A DNA stretch of 64,000 bases from a virus. The translations under genes and the position numbers were made by a program. This document shows positions 51,246 through 58,442 of this stretch, piece by piece (within the stretch, counting starts at the first letter, position 1; each line of letters starts with the position of its first letter). The stretch lies in the IMG/VR virus record IMGVR_UViG_3300044624_003021, positions 1 to 64,000 of that record, one strand, 5' to 3'. The notes beneath the pieces are model-generated. The model did not search any database. It saw only the letters and a program-made list of their open reading frames with translations, and was not told the origin of the DNA.

Positions 51246-51890
51246 TTAATTAATTTTAGTGTAGATTTTAAATTTAGATAAATCAGGATAAGGTAATTCT
51301 AAATCTTCGTTGATAATAGGAATTCCCTTCGAATCATAGAACTGACTAATTAAAAGTAATCCTCTTGCCGCAATTTCAGGCATCATGTAGAAATTCCATC
51401 CGATTACCGGATTTTTATCAAAATCATCATCATGATAACTACATTCATCACGACCGCTAAATCTAGCCTTTTTAAACCACTTGTAGGCATTTTCATCATC
51501 AGTTAAAATAGCACCACCTTTGCCCAATTTTAAATGTTTGTATGGTCCTGTGAAAGATACACACATATGTGTGTTTGGAATGTACATGTTATGAGTAAAT
51601 CTTAACGCACTATCCCAAACTTTAGTTGGATATAACTGATATGCCCCTTTAATCGTATCTCCTTCCACATTAAAGAATTTAACTTTACCTCCTGCGTGAA
51701 TTATTTCACAAGGGACCGATGGATATGTCCTACAAGGAATTTCAATATCCATTCCCTTCACATTTTCATACATCAGAGATAAAAAAAGTGCATTACTTTG
51801 ATTATCTACTGTAACTACAAACGGAGCTCCGGTATAGTCTGATAATTTTTTTTCAAATTCTTCAGTTATTTTATGAACGCCTTGTGCCAT
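51246..51890 (-). CDS. Short DegT/DnrJ/EryC1-type aminotransferase-like protein
   Basis: 214 aa, against about 370 for the family. The N-terminus (ITEEFEKKLSDYTGAPFVVT, DNQSNALFLSL) and the PLP-lysine region (VSFTGPYKHLKLGKGGAILTDDEN) are DegT-like, followed by KARFSGRDE, while the C-terminal small domain is largely missing. Either a compact phage version or an enzyme with altered function. These enzymes transfer amino groups to keto-sugars; the Lys in YKHLK would bind PLP. The stop is 2 nt from the NeuD-like start, so the three genes form one operon. Confidence 0.75.
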   Translation of the reverse strand: MAQGVHKITEEFEKKLSDYTGAPFVVTVDNQSNALFLSLMYENVKGMDIEIPCRTYPSVPCEIIHAGGKVKFFNVEGDTIKGAYQLYPTKVWDSALRFTHNMYIPNTHMCVSFTGPYKHLKLGKGGAILTDDENAYKWFKKARFSGRDECSYHDDDFDKNPVIGWNFYMMPEIAARGLLLISQFYDSKGIPIINEDLELPYPDLSKFKIYTKIN

Positions 51891-51975
51891 TTTTCTTATA
51901 AAAATCTTTTGTTATTAAGTACCCAAGTCCCATTCCGACCCAAATACCAATTAATAATAATTCTAACCCATTCAT
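51871..51975 (-). CDS. 34-aa membrane peptide
   Basis: MNGLELLLIGIWVGMGLGYL then ITKDFYKKNGTRRS: one membrane segment with a basic cytoplasmic tail. It overlaps the DegT-like start by 20 nt and lies just downstream of the tRNA cluster. The size is borderline and no homologue comes to mind, so it may be a short leader or not translated. Confidence 0.4.
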   Translation of the reverse strand: MNGLELLLIGIWVGMGLGYLITKDFYKKNGTRRS

Positions 51976-51993
51976 AGTAAATTAAAAAAATTG

Positions 51994-52138
51994 TAGTCAA
52001 GGAAGGATTCGAACCTCCACGGGCTGCCATTATAGTGACCACACGCATTGTGCTTTTTTACCCCTAGTGCTATAACCATCTAGTACGTCTACCTTGAGAG
52101 TATGTTTCCGGAGACTCTCAATATTCCGCCACTTGACT
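51994..52138 (-). tRNA. Expanded tRNA-Leu-like element (145 nt) with D-loop hairpin
   Basis: Acceptor AGTCAAG (52138-52132) pairs with CTTGACT. The T-arm is GGAGG TTCGAAT CCTTC. The D-arm reads TGGCGGAATA...GGTAGACG, as in tRNA-Leu, but is split by a perfect 8-bp hairpin TTGAGAGT/ACTCTCAA. The anticodon region ACTAG...CTAGG has a 12-nt loop, and a TTATAG/CTATAA stem forms an enlarged variable region. It is about 60 nt longer than a class II tRNA. It may be an insertion-bearing tRNA, a decayed intron or a repurposed tRNA-like RNA. Confidence 0.5.
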
Positions 52139-52150
52139 ATGTTTAACTAG

Positions 52151-52224
52151 TGCACCCTGCAGGATTCGAACCTGCCACCCAGTGATTATGAGTCACTTGC
52201 TCTAACCTAATGAGCTAAGGGTGC
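52151..52224 (-). tRNA. tRNA-Met (CAT)
   Basis: Acceptor GCACCCT/AGGGTGC, D-arm AGCTCATTAGGTTAGAGC, anticodon arm AGTGA CTCATAA TCACT, T-arm GGCAG TTCGAAT CTGC-type. Canonical 74-nt elongator-type structure with anticodon CAU; the anticodon arm differs from the other CAT tRNA. CCA not encoded. Confidence 0.9.
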
Positions 52225-52229
52225 TTTGG

Positions 52230-52516
52230 TACTGGGTGTGGGACTCGAACCCACACGGACGCAATGTCCACAGGATTTTCTTACCACTATAGTTTTCACT
52301 ACCAACTAAAAGTTGTTTGTGGTCTGGACTATACCTTCACCATATCTTACGATTTAGGTGCTCCGTGTCTAGTCTCTACACCTTCCTTTTCAGGCTTGGC
52401 TCGGGGTTCCCACTTTCGGAGGGTTCACCGAATTTACGGAGTTCTACATTCTTGATTTCTCAAGACGCACTCAAATAGTTAAAGTCCTGAATGTCTACCT
52501 ATTCCATCAACCCAGC
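52230..52516 (-). tRNA. tRNA-Leu (TAA) split by a group I intron
   Basis: Exon 1 is 52482-52516 (35 nt) and exon 2 is 52230-52279 (50 nt). Joined they give an 85-nt class II tRNA: acceptor GCTGGGT/ACCCAGT, D-arm ATGGAATAGGTAGACAT, anticodon stem CAGGA/TCCTG with loop CTTAAAA, variable arm, T-arm GTGGG TTCGAGT CCCAC. The anticodon is UAA and the intron follows U34, the same site as the cyanobacterial/plastid tRNA-Leu intron. It reads UUA, a very frequent Leu codon in AT-rich genes. A host-type promoter at 52534-52564 drives it. Confidence 0.9.
52280..52481 (-). other. Group I intron in tRNA-Leu(UAA), 202 nt, no ORF
   Basis: The 5' exon ends in T and the intron ends in G, as group I splicing requires. 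The core is recognisable on the minus strand: AATTCGGTGAACC near P3-P4, GTAGAGACTAGACACGGAG for the P7/R region, and AAGATATGG...AAGGTATAGTCC downstream. GACTTTAACTA at the 5' junction can pair to form P1. No homing endonuclease frame is present, so it should be immobile unless helped in trans. Confidence 0.85.
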
Positions 52517-52533
52517 ATTTCAAATAACTTTTA

Positions 52534-52564
52534 CAAATATACAGGTAAAACCTTAACCAATCAA
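52534..52564 (-). promoter_or_regulatory. Host-type promoter of the second tRNA cluster
   Basis: Minus strand: TTG (52564-52562), 20-nt spacer, TATATTTG (52541-52534), 17 nt before tRNA-Leu. Confidence 0.75.
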
Positions 52565-52774
52565 CTTTAAAACCAAAATAATTAGATTTAAAGTAATCAC
52601 AGTGATTCCAAAGACAACCGCAAAACGGTACATAAATTCTTCAAAAGGTGTATTGTTATTGTATCTCATTTTTGTAATTGGTTTTTTATTGGTGTTAAAC
52701 ATATCTCTAATTACCTGATTTCTTGTCTCATCAGTTTTATCGATATAAGGTTTTTTTAATTTGATTTTTTTCAT
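52553..52774 (-). CDS. Small C-terminally membrane-anchored protein
   Basis: 73 aa: a basic cytoplasmic part, then one membrane segment (AVVFGITVITLNLIILVLKLIG) at the C-terminus. The start overlaps the upstream gene by 4 nt (ATGA), so they are translationally coupled. No family recognised. Its 3' end contains the tRNA-cluster promoter. Confidence 0.65.
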   Translation of the reverse strand: MKKIKLKKPYIDKTDETRNQVIRDMFNTNKKPITKMRYNNNTPFEEFMYRFAVVFGITVITLNLIILVLKLIG

Positions 52775-53139
52775 TGGAGTTCTATCTTCATACTCTCCAA
52801 AATCTCACTAATCATATTATCCATTTCATAAGTGCTCGGAGGCTCAACAAGACTTTCAATTTCATCAGAAATACCAGTGGAATCAATTGAAGCAACGATT
52901 ACATTGTCCTCAAGTTCTAATTGAACATAATCACTTGAAAATTCAATTCCAGAAATTGAGGAGTTTTGTAATTGAACAAAATTATCATACAGTGCGTCTG
53001 AAAATTCCTTGAGTTGTTGTTTCGTGAAGGAATAGGTTTGTTCACCCATAACTTCTTTCTTTAATTGTTCTACTTGTTTTGCAATTAACATAGTTTGTTC
53101 ATACAATGAATCAATAGAGTTCTTTTTTTCTTTAGACAT
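52771..53139 (-). CDS. Unknown helical acidic protein
   Basis: 122 aa with an N-terminal coiled-coil (IDSLYEQTMLIAKQVEQLKKEV) and an acidic C-terminal half ending in a short helix (MDNMISEILESMKIEL). No signal or membrane segment. A TACATTTG host-type box lies about 24 nt upstream. It is coupled to the small membrane protein, with which it may interact. Confidence 0.6.
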   Translation of the reverse strand: MSKEKKNSIDSLYEQTMLIAKQVEQLKKEVMGEQTYSFTKQQLKEFSDALYDNFVQLQNSSISGIEFSSDYVQLELEDNVIVASIDSTGISDEIESLVEPPSTYEMDNMISEILESMKIELQ

Positions 53140-53194
53140 ATTTTATCGTTTTAATTGTGATTACAAATGTAAGTGTGTTTTTCCGACTTTCAAA

Positions 53195-53202
53195 ATATTT
53201 AT
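53195..53202 (+). promoter_or_regulatory. Plus-strand ATATTTAT motif before the holin-like gene
   Basis: Sense-oriented copy 26 nt before the ATG at 53229. This plus-strand example shows that the motif follows gene direction. Confidence 0.55.
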
Positions 53203-53228
53203 AGTAAATAAATTTTAATTTTTAAACA

Positions 53229-53393
53229 ATGGTACAAAAAGAACAAATTTTGGGTTTAGTTAGACACGGACTTACTTTTTTAGGGGGAATTTTAGTTGCT
53301 AGGGGCTTAGCATCAGAAGGTCAAATTATGGACATAATTGGTATGACTGTAACTTTCGTTGGGACCGTATGGTCAATTTTATCCAACAAATAA
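53229..53393 (+). CDS. 54-aa two-helix membrane protein, holin-like
   Basis: MVQKEQILGLVRHGLTFLGG, ILVARGLASEGQIMDIIGMT, VTFVGTVWSILSNK. Two hydrophobic helices with small residues and a short charged turn, a layout I associate with small holin-like proteins of several phage groups. It has its own ATATTTAT motif and terminator, so it is an independent late transcript. Holins time lysis by opening the inner membrane. Assigned by size and topology. Confidence 0.65.
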   Translation: MVQKEQILGLVRHGLTFLGGILVARGLASEGQIMDIIGMTVTFVGTVWSILSNK

Positions 53394-53413
53394 TATTTCA
53401 AATATTGGGAATT

Positions 53414-53441
53414 AAGGGGAGTTGTTAACTCCCCTTTTTTT
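53414..53441. terminator. Terminator after the holin-like gene
   Basis: AGGGGAGTT/AACTCCCCT stem with GTT loop and T-run; it overlaps the end of the convergent 54-aa gene. Confidence 0.85.
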
Positions 53442-53589
53442 GTATATAGTCGTCGTAAACCTCCTCAACAGTGAAACACTTGGTCATTTCATCTGAATTT
53501 TTTGGATACCTATATTTCCAATCATGTTGGCCACATGGTTCATATACCGTCGGTATCCAATATGCAAAATCTTTAGCTTCTTTACTCAT
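53425..53589 (-). CDS. 54-aa soluble protein
   Basis: MSKEAKDFAYWIPTVYEPCG, QHDWKYRYPKNSDEMTKCFT, VEEVYDDYIQKKGS. The ATG overlaps the TGA of the upstream gene in ATGA fashion, which supports translation. Two Cys and aromatic content suggest a small folded domain. The last codons lie inside the terminator stem of the convergent gene. Confidence 0.6.
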   Translation of the reverse strand: MSKEAKDFAYWIPTVYEPCGQHDWKYRYPKNSDEMTKCFTVEEVYDDYIQKKGS

Positions 53590-53870
53590 AAATTAACTTT
53601 TAAAATTGGTTCATTATCGTATTTCTGAATTAAATCAGTGATTTCATGTTTGATTTGGTACCCTAAAACTTGGTCGGTTTCTTGAAGCATTATCATTTCT
53701 CCCATTCTGTCAAACACCGCAACTTCAAAAGTGTTAATACCATCTCCGTAAAAGAATTCATCTCCACCAACTACTGAAATTTCGTATCCGTTGTTAAGGG
53801 TCATTAAAGCTTGAACTCCTCCTCTTAAATTGGGGTGGGGTTCAAATACCAAATCATTGAATGTTTTCAT
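53586..53870 (-). CDS. Phage protein of unknown function, 94 aa
   Basis: FEPHPNLRGGVQALMTLNNG then YEISVVGGDEFFYGDGINTFEVAVFD resembles a short beta-sandwich protein common in large marine phages; its role is unknown. It overlaps the metzincin gene upstream by 17 nt and the 54-aa gene downstream by 4 nt, so all three are one coupled unit. Confidence 0.7.
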   Translation of the reverse strand: MKTFNDLVFEPHPNLRGGVQALMTLNNGYEISVVGGDEFFYGDGINTFEVAVFDRMGEMIMLQETDQVLGYQIKHEITDLIQKYDNEPILKVNL

Positions 53871-54525
53871 CTTGTTTCAATCTTTTTTTACATTTATCAC
53901 AAAAATCCATAGTTACCTCGGCGTCATTATTAATGGCCATCAAACATTTTGGGTTATTACAGTGAACAAGACCTAACGTATGACCAACTTCGTGTAAAAC
54001 CGTAGTTTCATCGTAATCAGTATGTTCCACAATCACAGTATTACAACGTAAGAACGTACCCCCACGAATTTGTTGACCTTTATTAACAACGTTTTCATTG
54101 GTCACATAAATTGTTTTAACTCCGTGACGATTAAGTTCAAATATACATTGGGAAACATCTAAGTTATTTCCATTGTAATACATCTTACTTGTCGTTGGAA
54201 CTCCTTCCTCAACTATACATCGATAACCAAAAAACTTGTTAACATATTCCGCAACTTTGTTAACATCCTTTTGGTTGTAATTACCCAATCCTTTAATTCG
54301 GACCGCAGATTCAACTTTAGGTTGGACTTCGTCTAATTCTTTTTCTTTAAGAATTTTTACATAATGCTGAGACAAAGTGTCGTCTATGTCAGGCATTTTT
54401 TCGAGTTTTCGACCAAGACTTTCAAGTTCAGGAATTCCACTTTCGGACCATGGAACGACTTTAGTTGGTTCGTTGTTACAAGAAAATAAAGAAATAATTG
54501 TGAGGGTTATAAGTATGTGTTTCAT
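53854..54525 (-). CDS. Archaemetzincin-like zinc protease, lipoprotein
   Basis: 223 aa. A type II signal (MKHILITLTIISLFSC) gives a lipidated Cys at 16. The metzincin core is HEVGHTLGLVHCNNPKCLM followed by a CDKC knuckle, i.e. the HExxHxxGxxxCx4CxM...CxxC layout of archaemetzincins. Catalytic Glu and three His ligands are intact. A lipid-anchored envelope protease is expected; its substrate is unknown. Archaemetzincins are usually cytoplasmic, so the export signal is unusual. A TATATTTG box at 54530-54537 lies 4 nt before ATG (leaderless). Confidence 0.85.
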   Translation of the reverse strand: MKHILITLTIISLFSCNNEPTKVVPWSESGIPELESLGRKLEKMPDIDDTLSQHYVKILKEKELDEVQPKVESAVRIKGLGNYNQKDVNKVAEYVNKFFGYRCIVEEGVPTTSKMYYNGNNLDVSQCIFELNRHGVKTIYVTNENVVNKGQQIRGGTFLRCNTVIVEHTDYDETTVLHEVGHTLGLVHCNNPKCLMAINNDAEVTMDFCDKCKKRLKQDENIQ

Positions 54526-54529
54526 GGTA

Positions 54530-54537
54530 CAAATATA
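54530..54537 (-). promoter_or_regulatory. Host-type promoter box 4 nt before the metzincin start
   Basis: Minus-strand TATATTTG then TACC then ATG. Confidence 0.55.
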
Positions 54538-54591
54538 CGGTAACTTTTTTGATTTTACAAAATTTACTTATCAACATTGTCTTCAATCTTT

Positions 54592-54972
54592 TTAATATAA
54601 AACCTCATAAATTATACATACGTCATCATATTCAACCATAACAATGTCCCCACCTTTATAGTAAAGATAAACCTTGCATCTTTTCCTATCTTCGTCAACC
54701 GCATACCAATAAGAACCATTACCATCTTCGGTAAAATATTCAGGTTTAAGTGTCTGATAGAATTGAATATCTTCGGTGTATATTGTAATTTCCTGAGCGT
54801 CAAATTTGACAAGAATATCACCCGACAATTTTTTCGTTTCTCCCCACGTAAATTTGGAATAAGCATCATCTCTAACACCAATTGTTAGACTGACGGCCCT
54901 TGCCCAAACTTGTGAGAATGAGATGATTGTCAAAAGTGATAGGACTAAAGTTAGGATTAGTTTTTTCATCAT
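54592..54972 (-). CDS. Small secreted protein of unknown function
   Basis: 126 aa. The signal peptide MMKKLILTLVLSLLTIISFS is followed by Gln. The mature part is all-beta (LSGDILVKFDAQEITIYTED, KRCKVYLYYKGGDIVMVEY), and the fold family is not recognised. It lies directly downstream of tRNA-Arg on the same strand and could be read through from it. Confidence 0.65.
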   Translation of the reverse strand: MMKKLILTLVLSLLTIISFSQVWARAVSLTIGVRDDAYSKFTWGETKKLSGDILVKFDAQEITIYTEDIQFYQTLKPEYFTEDGNGSYWYAVDEDRKRCKVYLYYKGGDIVMVEYDDVCIIYEVLY

Positions 54973-54982
54973 AAAAAATTAG

Positions 54983-55056
54983 TACTCCCGAAGGGATTCG
55001 AACCCCTGGCCCACAGATTAGAAATCTGTTGCTCTATCCAACTGAGCTACGGGAGC
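54983..55056 (-). tRNA. tRNA-Arg (TCT)
   Basis: Acceptor GCTCCCG/CGGGAGT, D-arm AGCTCAGTTGGATAGAGC, anticodon arm ACAGA TTTCTAA TCTGT (anticodon UCU), T-arm AGGGG TTCGAAT CCCTT. A canonical 74-nt tRNA. It reads AGA, the dominant Arg codon in AT-rich genes. Confidence 0.92.
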
Positions 55057-55074
55057 ATTTGTTGTTTGTGATTA

Positions 55075-55105
55075 CAAATATAGGTAGAATTTTCGAATTG
55101 ACAAA
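55075..55105 (-). promoter_or_regulatory. Host-type promoter of tRNA-Arg
   Basis: Minus strand: TTTG (55105-55102), 19-nt spacer, TATATTTG (55082-55075), 18 nt before the tRNA. Confidence 0.75.
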
Positions 55106-55150
55106 TAAATTATTTTTTTACAGGTTATTTTTTATGTGACTAAAATTTCG

Positions 55151-55158
55151 TATATTTG
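55151..55158 (+). promoter_or_regulatory. Host-type promoter box for the HNH gene
   Basis: TATATTTG on the plus strand, 5 nt before the ATG at 55164, implying leaderless mRNA. An out-of-frame ATG at 55160 precedes it. Confidence 0.55.
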
Positions 55159-55163
55159 AATGG

Positions 55164-55655
55164 ATGGAGAAAGTTTTAGTTCTAAACTCAGATTTTACCC
55201 CCATTAATGTGACATCCGTTTATAAGGGGTTCAATTTGGTAAATAAAGGTAAGGCTGAGATATTAAAATCTCACGAAAAACCTATACTTGCTGGTTTACA
55301 AACATTTGTTAGACCTCTTATTATACGTCTTTTCAATTATGTCAAATTCAGATACCACAAATTAAAAATTAATCGTCATAGACTTTTTAGACGAGATGAC
55401 TATCAATGTGTTTATTGTGGTAGTAAAAAAAATTTAACGGTTGACCATGTCATTCCTAAATCACGAGGTGGGGACAATACTTGGTTAAATCTTGTTACTT
55501 GTTGTTCGTCATGTAACCGTACAAAAGATAATTGTACACCTGAGGAAGCGGGTATGAAGTTTTTAAAAAAACCATACGAACCAACAATATTTTCAGATGT
55601 TGTTAACCCTCAGGTTGAGTTTGTGTGGGAGGAGTTCAGAAAATCCTTCATATAA
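55164..55655 (+). CDS. HNH endonuclease
   Basis: 163 aa. The HNH core lies in the second half: CVYCGSKKNLTVDHVIPKSR followed by GGDNTWLNLVTCCSSCN, with both CxxC zinc knuckles, the catalytic His in DHV and the Asn. This family is widespread in Bacteroidota and their phages. There are no intron-homing signs nearby (the group I intron is 2.6 kb away), so either a stand-alone homing nuclease or a DNA-metabolism enzyme is possible. A strong terminator follows. Confidence 0.88.
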   Translation: MEKVLVLNSDFTPINVTSVYKGFNLVNKGKAEILKSHEKPILAGLQTFVRPLIIRLFNYVKFRYHKLKINRHRLFRRDDYQCVYCGSKKNLTVDHVIPKSRGGDNTWLNLVTCCSSCNRTKDNCTPEEAGMKFLKKPYEPTIFSDVVNPQVEFVWEEFRKSFI

Positions 55656-55657
55656 AA

Positions 55658-55686
55658 CAAAAAGGTGTCTCTCGACACCTTTTTGT
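55658..55686. terminator. Terminator after the HNH gene
   Basis: AAAAAGGTGTC/GACACCTTTTT hairpin with TCTC loop. Confidence 0.85.
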
Positions 55687-55752
55687 TAGATTTGGAATAC
55701 CCCCTTTCTTTTAGTGGTTTATCCCATTGCAGAAACTACTCTGCTAGGTTTC

Positions 55753-57435
55753 TTAAGAAAAAACTTTGTCCTTTAAACCTTGTTCTGTATCGGTAAATTT
55801 TTGTCTAACATCAGATAACATAGGACAAATTGAATTTGCTAATTTTTCTTCAACCGATTGGGCAAAATCACCCTTTTCAATCATATCAACTAAAGTGTTT
55901 GAAAGAATATCATAGAAACCTCCAGATACTCCAACACCTAATCTAACTTGGTTAACGGCTTCTTCAGCGATTGATTTTGACAATAATTTTGTTGTAAAAC
56001 TACAATCGGTAAATACTTTAGGAATATCACTTAATGCCAAGTTACCAATAGTTGTTGATACTACACCTCCAACCCAGCTATCAGGATTTACTCCCAAAAT
56101 TGATAGGACCTTATCAACCAATTTTTCCTTAAAGAACTGACTCACACCTTCAGTTGAATGTCCTAAAACTCCACCTAAAAAGTCAAATAAACCTTCATTT
56201 AATATCGGAGAATTAAAACCTTGTGAACGAAGGTACATAACTTCCTCGAATAATTCTGAACCTACCTTTTTTTGGTTCTCAACTGAATCTAAATTTATGT
56301 CTTCAGTTATGAATTTAATTCTATTTTTAATTATTTTGGTCTCGTTCTCGTTAACTTTTTTTTTTGACCCTTTATAATTCTTAAGCCCTTCTTTAATTGA
56401 TTTTTTTAAATCAATCTCGTAACTATCAATGACTTCTTTTTGTTCGATACTTTCATTTTTTCCCTTAACCGGCATACATACTTTTAATTCGTTTAATTTG
56501 TATCCTGCCGGACATCTCAAACTATAAGAATTTCTATAAGGGTTCAAACCATATAATTCCTCATATTTACTCTTGGCAAACATTGGAATCTTATCTTGAG
56601 CTGCACATCTTCTAACATAAATCTTCATGTTATTCTTCATAGTATCTTCCATCGCCTTATTTTGAGACATGTGAGTATATAAAGATTGAATATATTGTCT
56701 ACATAAAGATTTTTCAACATCTTGACTTTGACTATCAATTTCAACTTGTTTAATGTCTTCGTCCGCAAGTTTTGTATCTTGGACTCTCTGATACATGAAA
56801 AATGGTGTTGAAAAATATTCTGAGTATTTACCATCTTCAGCGGTTCTTAAATTAATTGAGTTCCAAAATAAACTTTCGGTTGCAGGCGGTCTTTCAATTT
56901 GGTAACCTCTATCTTTATATGATTGTATAATTTGGTCTTGTTGTGGTTTATCAATATTAATTTCACCTTTTTGTTTATAAACCATCGCAACTCCGACTTT
57001 AGGGAATAAAGTTGGGTTTTTAGAATTTAAATCTATAACTTCATATTTTCCTTGATTTGTTTCATAATCAGATGGTTTTTCTCTAACAACACCTTCATAC
57101 TTAACCAAATCTTCAATGTATTTTTGTTGGTCAGGAGTAAATTGTTCCATTGGTGCTTCAACACCAACTGTTTGTTCTAATGCCTGACATTTCCATTTTC
57201 CAGTTTTAGAAGGTTTATCTGTATCTTTGAACTTAACTTCTGCGGTCATATCCGCATAGAAGATAACGGTATTTCCTTTATCGTTTGTGCCATACCAAAC
57301 TTTTTTACCTTTATAGTTACCTAATCTTCCATTTTTTAACCATTTAGGATAACATCCATTTTCGGCAGCGGTTTTTAGTTTTGTTCTGTCATCCATGACA
57401 GCGGCTTGTTCCGTTATAATATTTCTTTTTTTCAT
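55753..57435 (-). CDS. Unknown 560-aa virion-type protein
   Basis: 560 aa. The N-terminus MKKRNIITEQAAVMDD has ITE before Gln, a T4 gp21-type context. Central region alpha/beta with Trp/Tyr (WLKNGRLGNYKGKKVWYGTN); C-terminal region helical with Gly/Val hydrophobic patches (FLGGVLGHSTEGVSQFF, GVGVSGGFYDILSNTLVDMI). A Cys pair occurs in SLRCPAGYKLNELKVCMP. No family is recognised. It is transcribed with the annexin-like gene upstream (13 nt gap), suggesting a shared structural or internal-virion role. Confidence 0.65.
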   Translation of the reverse strand: MKKRNIITEQAAVMDDRTKLKTAAENGCYPKWLKNGRLGNYKGKKVWYGTNDKGNTVIFYADMTAEVKFKDTDKPSKTGKWKCQALEQTVGVEAPMEQFTPDQQKYIEDLVKYEGVVREKPSDYETNQGKYEVIDLNSKNPTLFPKVGVAMVYKQKGEINIDKPQQDQIIQSYKDRGYQIERPPATESLFWNSINLRTAEDGKYSEYFSTPFFMYQRVQDTKLADEDIKQVEIDSQSQDVEKSLCRQYIQSLYTHMSQNKAMEDTMKNNMKIYVRRCAAQDKIPMFAKSKYEELYGLNPYRNSYSLRCPAGYKLNELKVCMPVKGKNESIEQKEVIDSYEIDLKKSIKEGLKNYKGSKKKVNENETKIIKNRIKFITEDINLDSVENQKKVGSELFEEVMYLRSQGFNSPILNEGLFDFLGGVLGHSTEGVSQFFKEKLVDKVLSILGVNPDSWVGGVVSTTIGNLALSDIPKVFTDCSFTTKLLSKSIAEEAVNQVRLGVGVSGGFYDILSNTLVDMIEKGDFAQSVEEKLANSICPMLSDVRQKFTDTEQGLKDKVFS

Positions 57436-57448
57436 TCGGTTAAATTTT

Positions 57449-58402
57449 TTAAATATTCAATGAATCAATGTCATCTTCATCAGGTGTCGGTAAATCCATA
57501 TCAGGTTCAGGCATTGTTTGAGTCTGACAAATTTTATCTACATCAGAATCTTTAAACCCTGAGCCAAATCCTGCCCCTTCTAAAGCTGCTTGTGTTTTAG
57601 GTCCATATTTACCATCCGGTACCAAATCTAAACATGTTTGAATTTGTTTGATAGCGTCTGAATAACATCCTTGAGTGTAAGTACCTTCACACGCCTTATA
57701 TTTACCAACAGAAGGTACGGGAACTACTTCTCCGCCTCCTGTAGTGTCTCCACCGTCAGTAGTTGTACTTGCCGATAATTTAGTTTCATCAATAACTTTA
57801 GTTCTTTTCATAACTTGTTTGAGAGGTGTATATATATATTCTTGCCAATCCCCTGGTAAATCAAAATCACCATCCAACGCATCTACTAAAGTTTCATTAT
57901 AATTATCTAAATAAATTTCAGACATCCTACAAAAATCAGGAAATGTATCACAAGATGAAATAGCGTTTTTGATAGCTTCCTCGTCAGTTCCAAGACCTTC
58001 TATTGCGGTATATATTTGATTTACAATTCCTTCTAATTCACTATCACTTTGTGAAGGGGAACCAACACCACCAGATGTACAAGTTTTAATAATTTTTATT
58101 GTATTATCGGCAGAACCAGTGTTATTTGAGAGTGCTAGAACTATTCCAATGGTGGCCCCTACTGCGGCTCCAATCGCAGTACCTAATCCAGGTACGAATG
58201 AACCTGCGGTAGCTCCCGCTCCCATTGCTGTCGCTACAGCCCCTAAACCAACGGCGGTACCGGCTCCTGCAAGTCCCGCCCCTGTTAAATATCCTGTATC
58301 TACTTCATTTATATTTTCAGTTAATGTCTTTTTACTATCGTATTTCATCATAAGAAGGGCTCTTTTTAATTCCTCTTCTCCTATTTTTCTCTTATTATCC
58401 AT
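57449..58402 (-). CDS. Virion-type protein with glycine zipper, annexin-like repeat and PG-binding domain
   Basis: 317 aa. The N-terminus contains KTLTENINE (LTE before Asn). Residues 38-95 form a Gly/Ala-rich hydrophobic zipper (GAGLAGAGTAVGLGAVATAM, GLGTAIGAAVGATIGIVLAL) able to enter membranes. Residues about 125-195 resemble one annexin repeat (IYTAIEGLGTDEEAIKNAIS). Residues about 240-290 form a peptidoglycan-binding-type fold (IKQIQTCLDLVPDGKYGPKT, QAALEGAGF), then an acidic Pro tail. Membrane zipper plus wall-binding domain suggests an ejected or internal protein acting at the envelope during entry. An ATATTTAT motif lies at 58427-58434. Confidence 0.65.
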   Translation of the reverse strand: MDNKRKIGEEELKRALLMMKYDSKKTLTENINEVDTGYLTGAGLAGAGTAVGLGAVATAMGAGATAGSFVPGLGTAIGAAVGATIGIVLALSNNTGSADNTIKIIKTCTSGGVGSPSQSDSELEGIVNQIYTAIEGLGTDEEAIKNAISSCDTFPDFCRMSEIYLDNYNETLVDALDGDFDLPGDWQEYIYTPLKQVMKRTKVIDETKLSASTTTDGGDTTGGGEVVPVPSVGKYKACEGTYTQGCYSDAIKQIQTCLDLVPDGKYGPKTQAALEGAGFGSGFKDSDVDKICQTQTMPEPDMDLPTPDEDDIDSLNI

Positions 58403-58442
58403 AATTTAGTTTTTTAATAAATATATCTTAGTTATATTAAAT

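Noticed and set aside
52264-52455. Plus-strand open frame of 63 codons
   Set aside because: It is antisense to the tRNA-Leu exon and group I intron.
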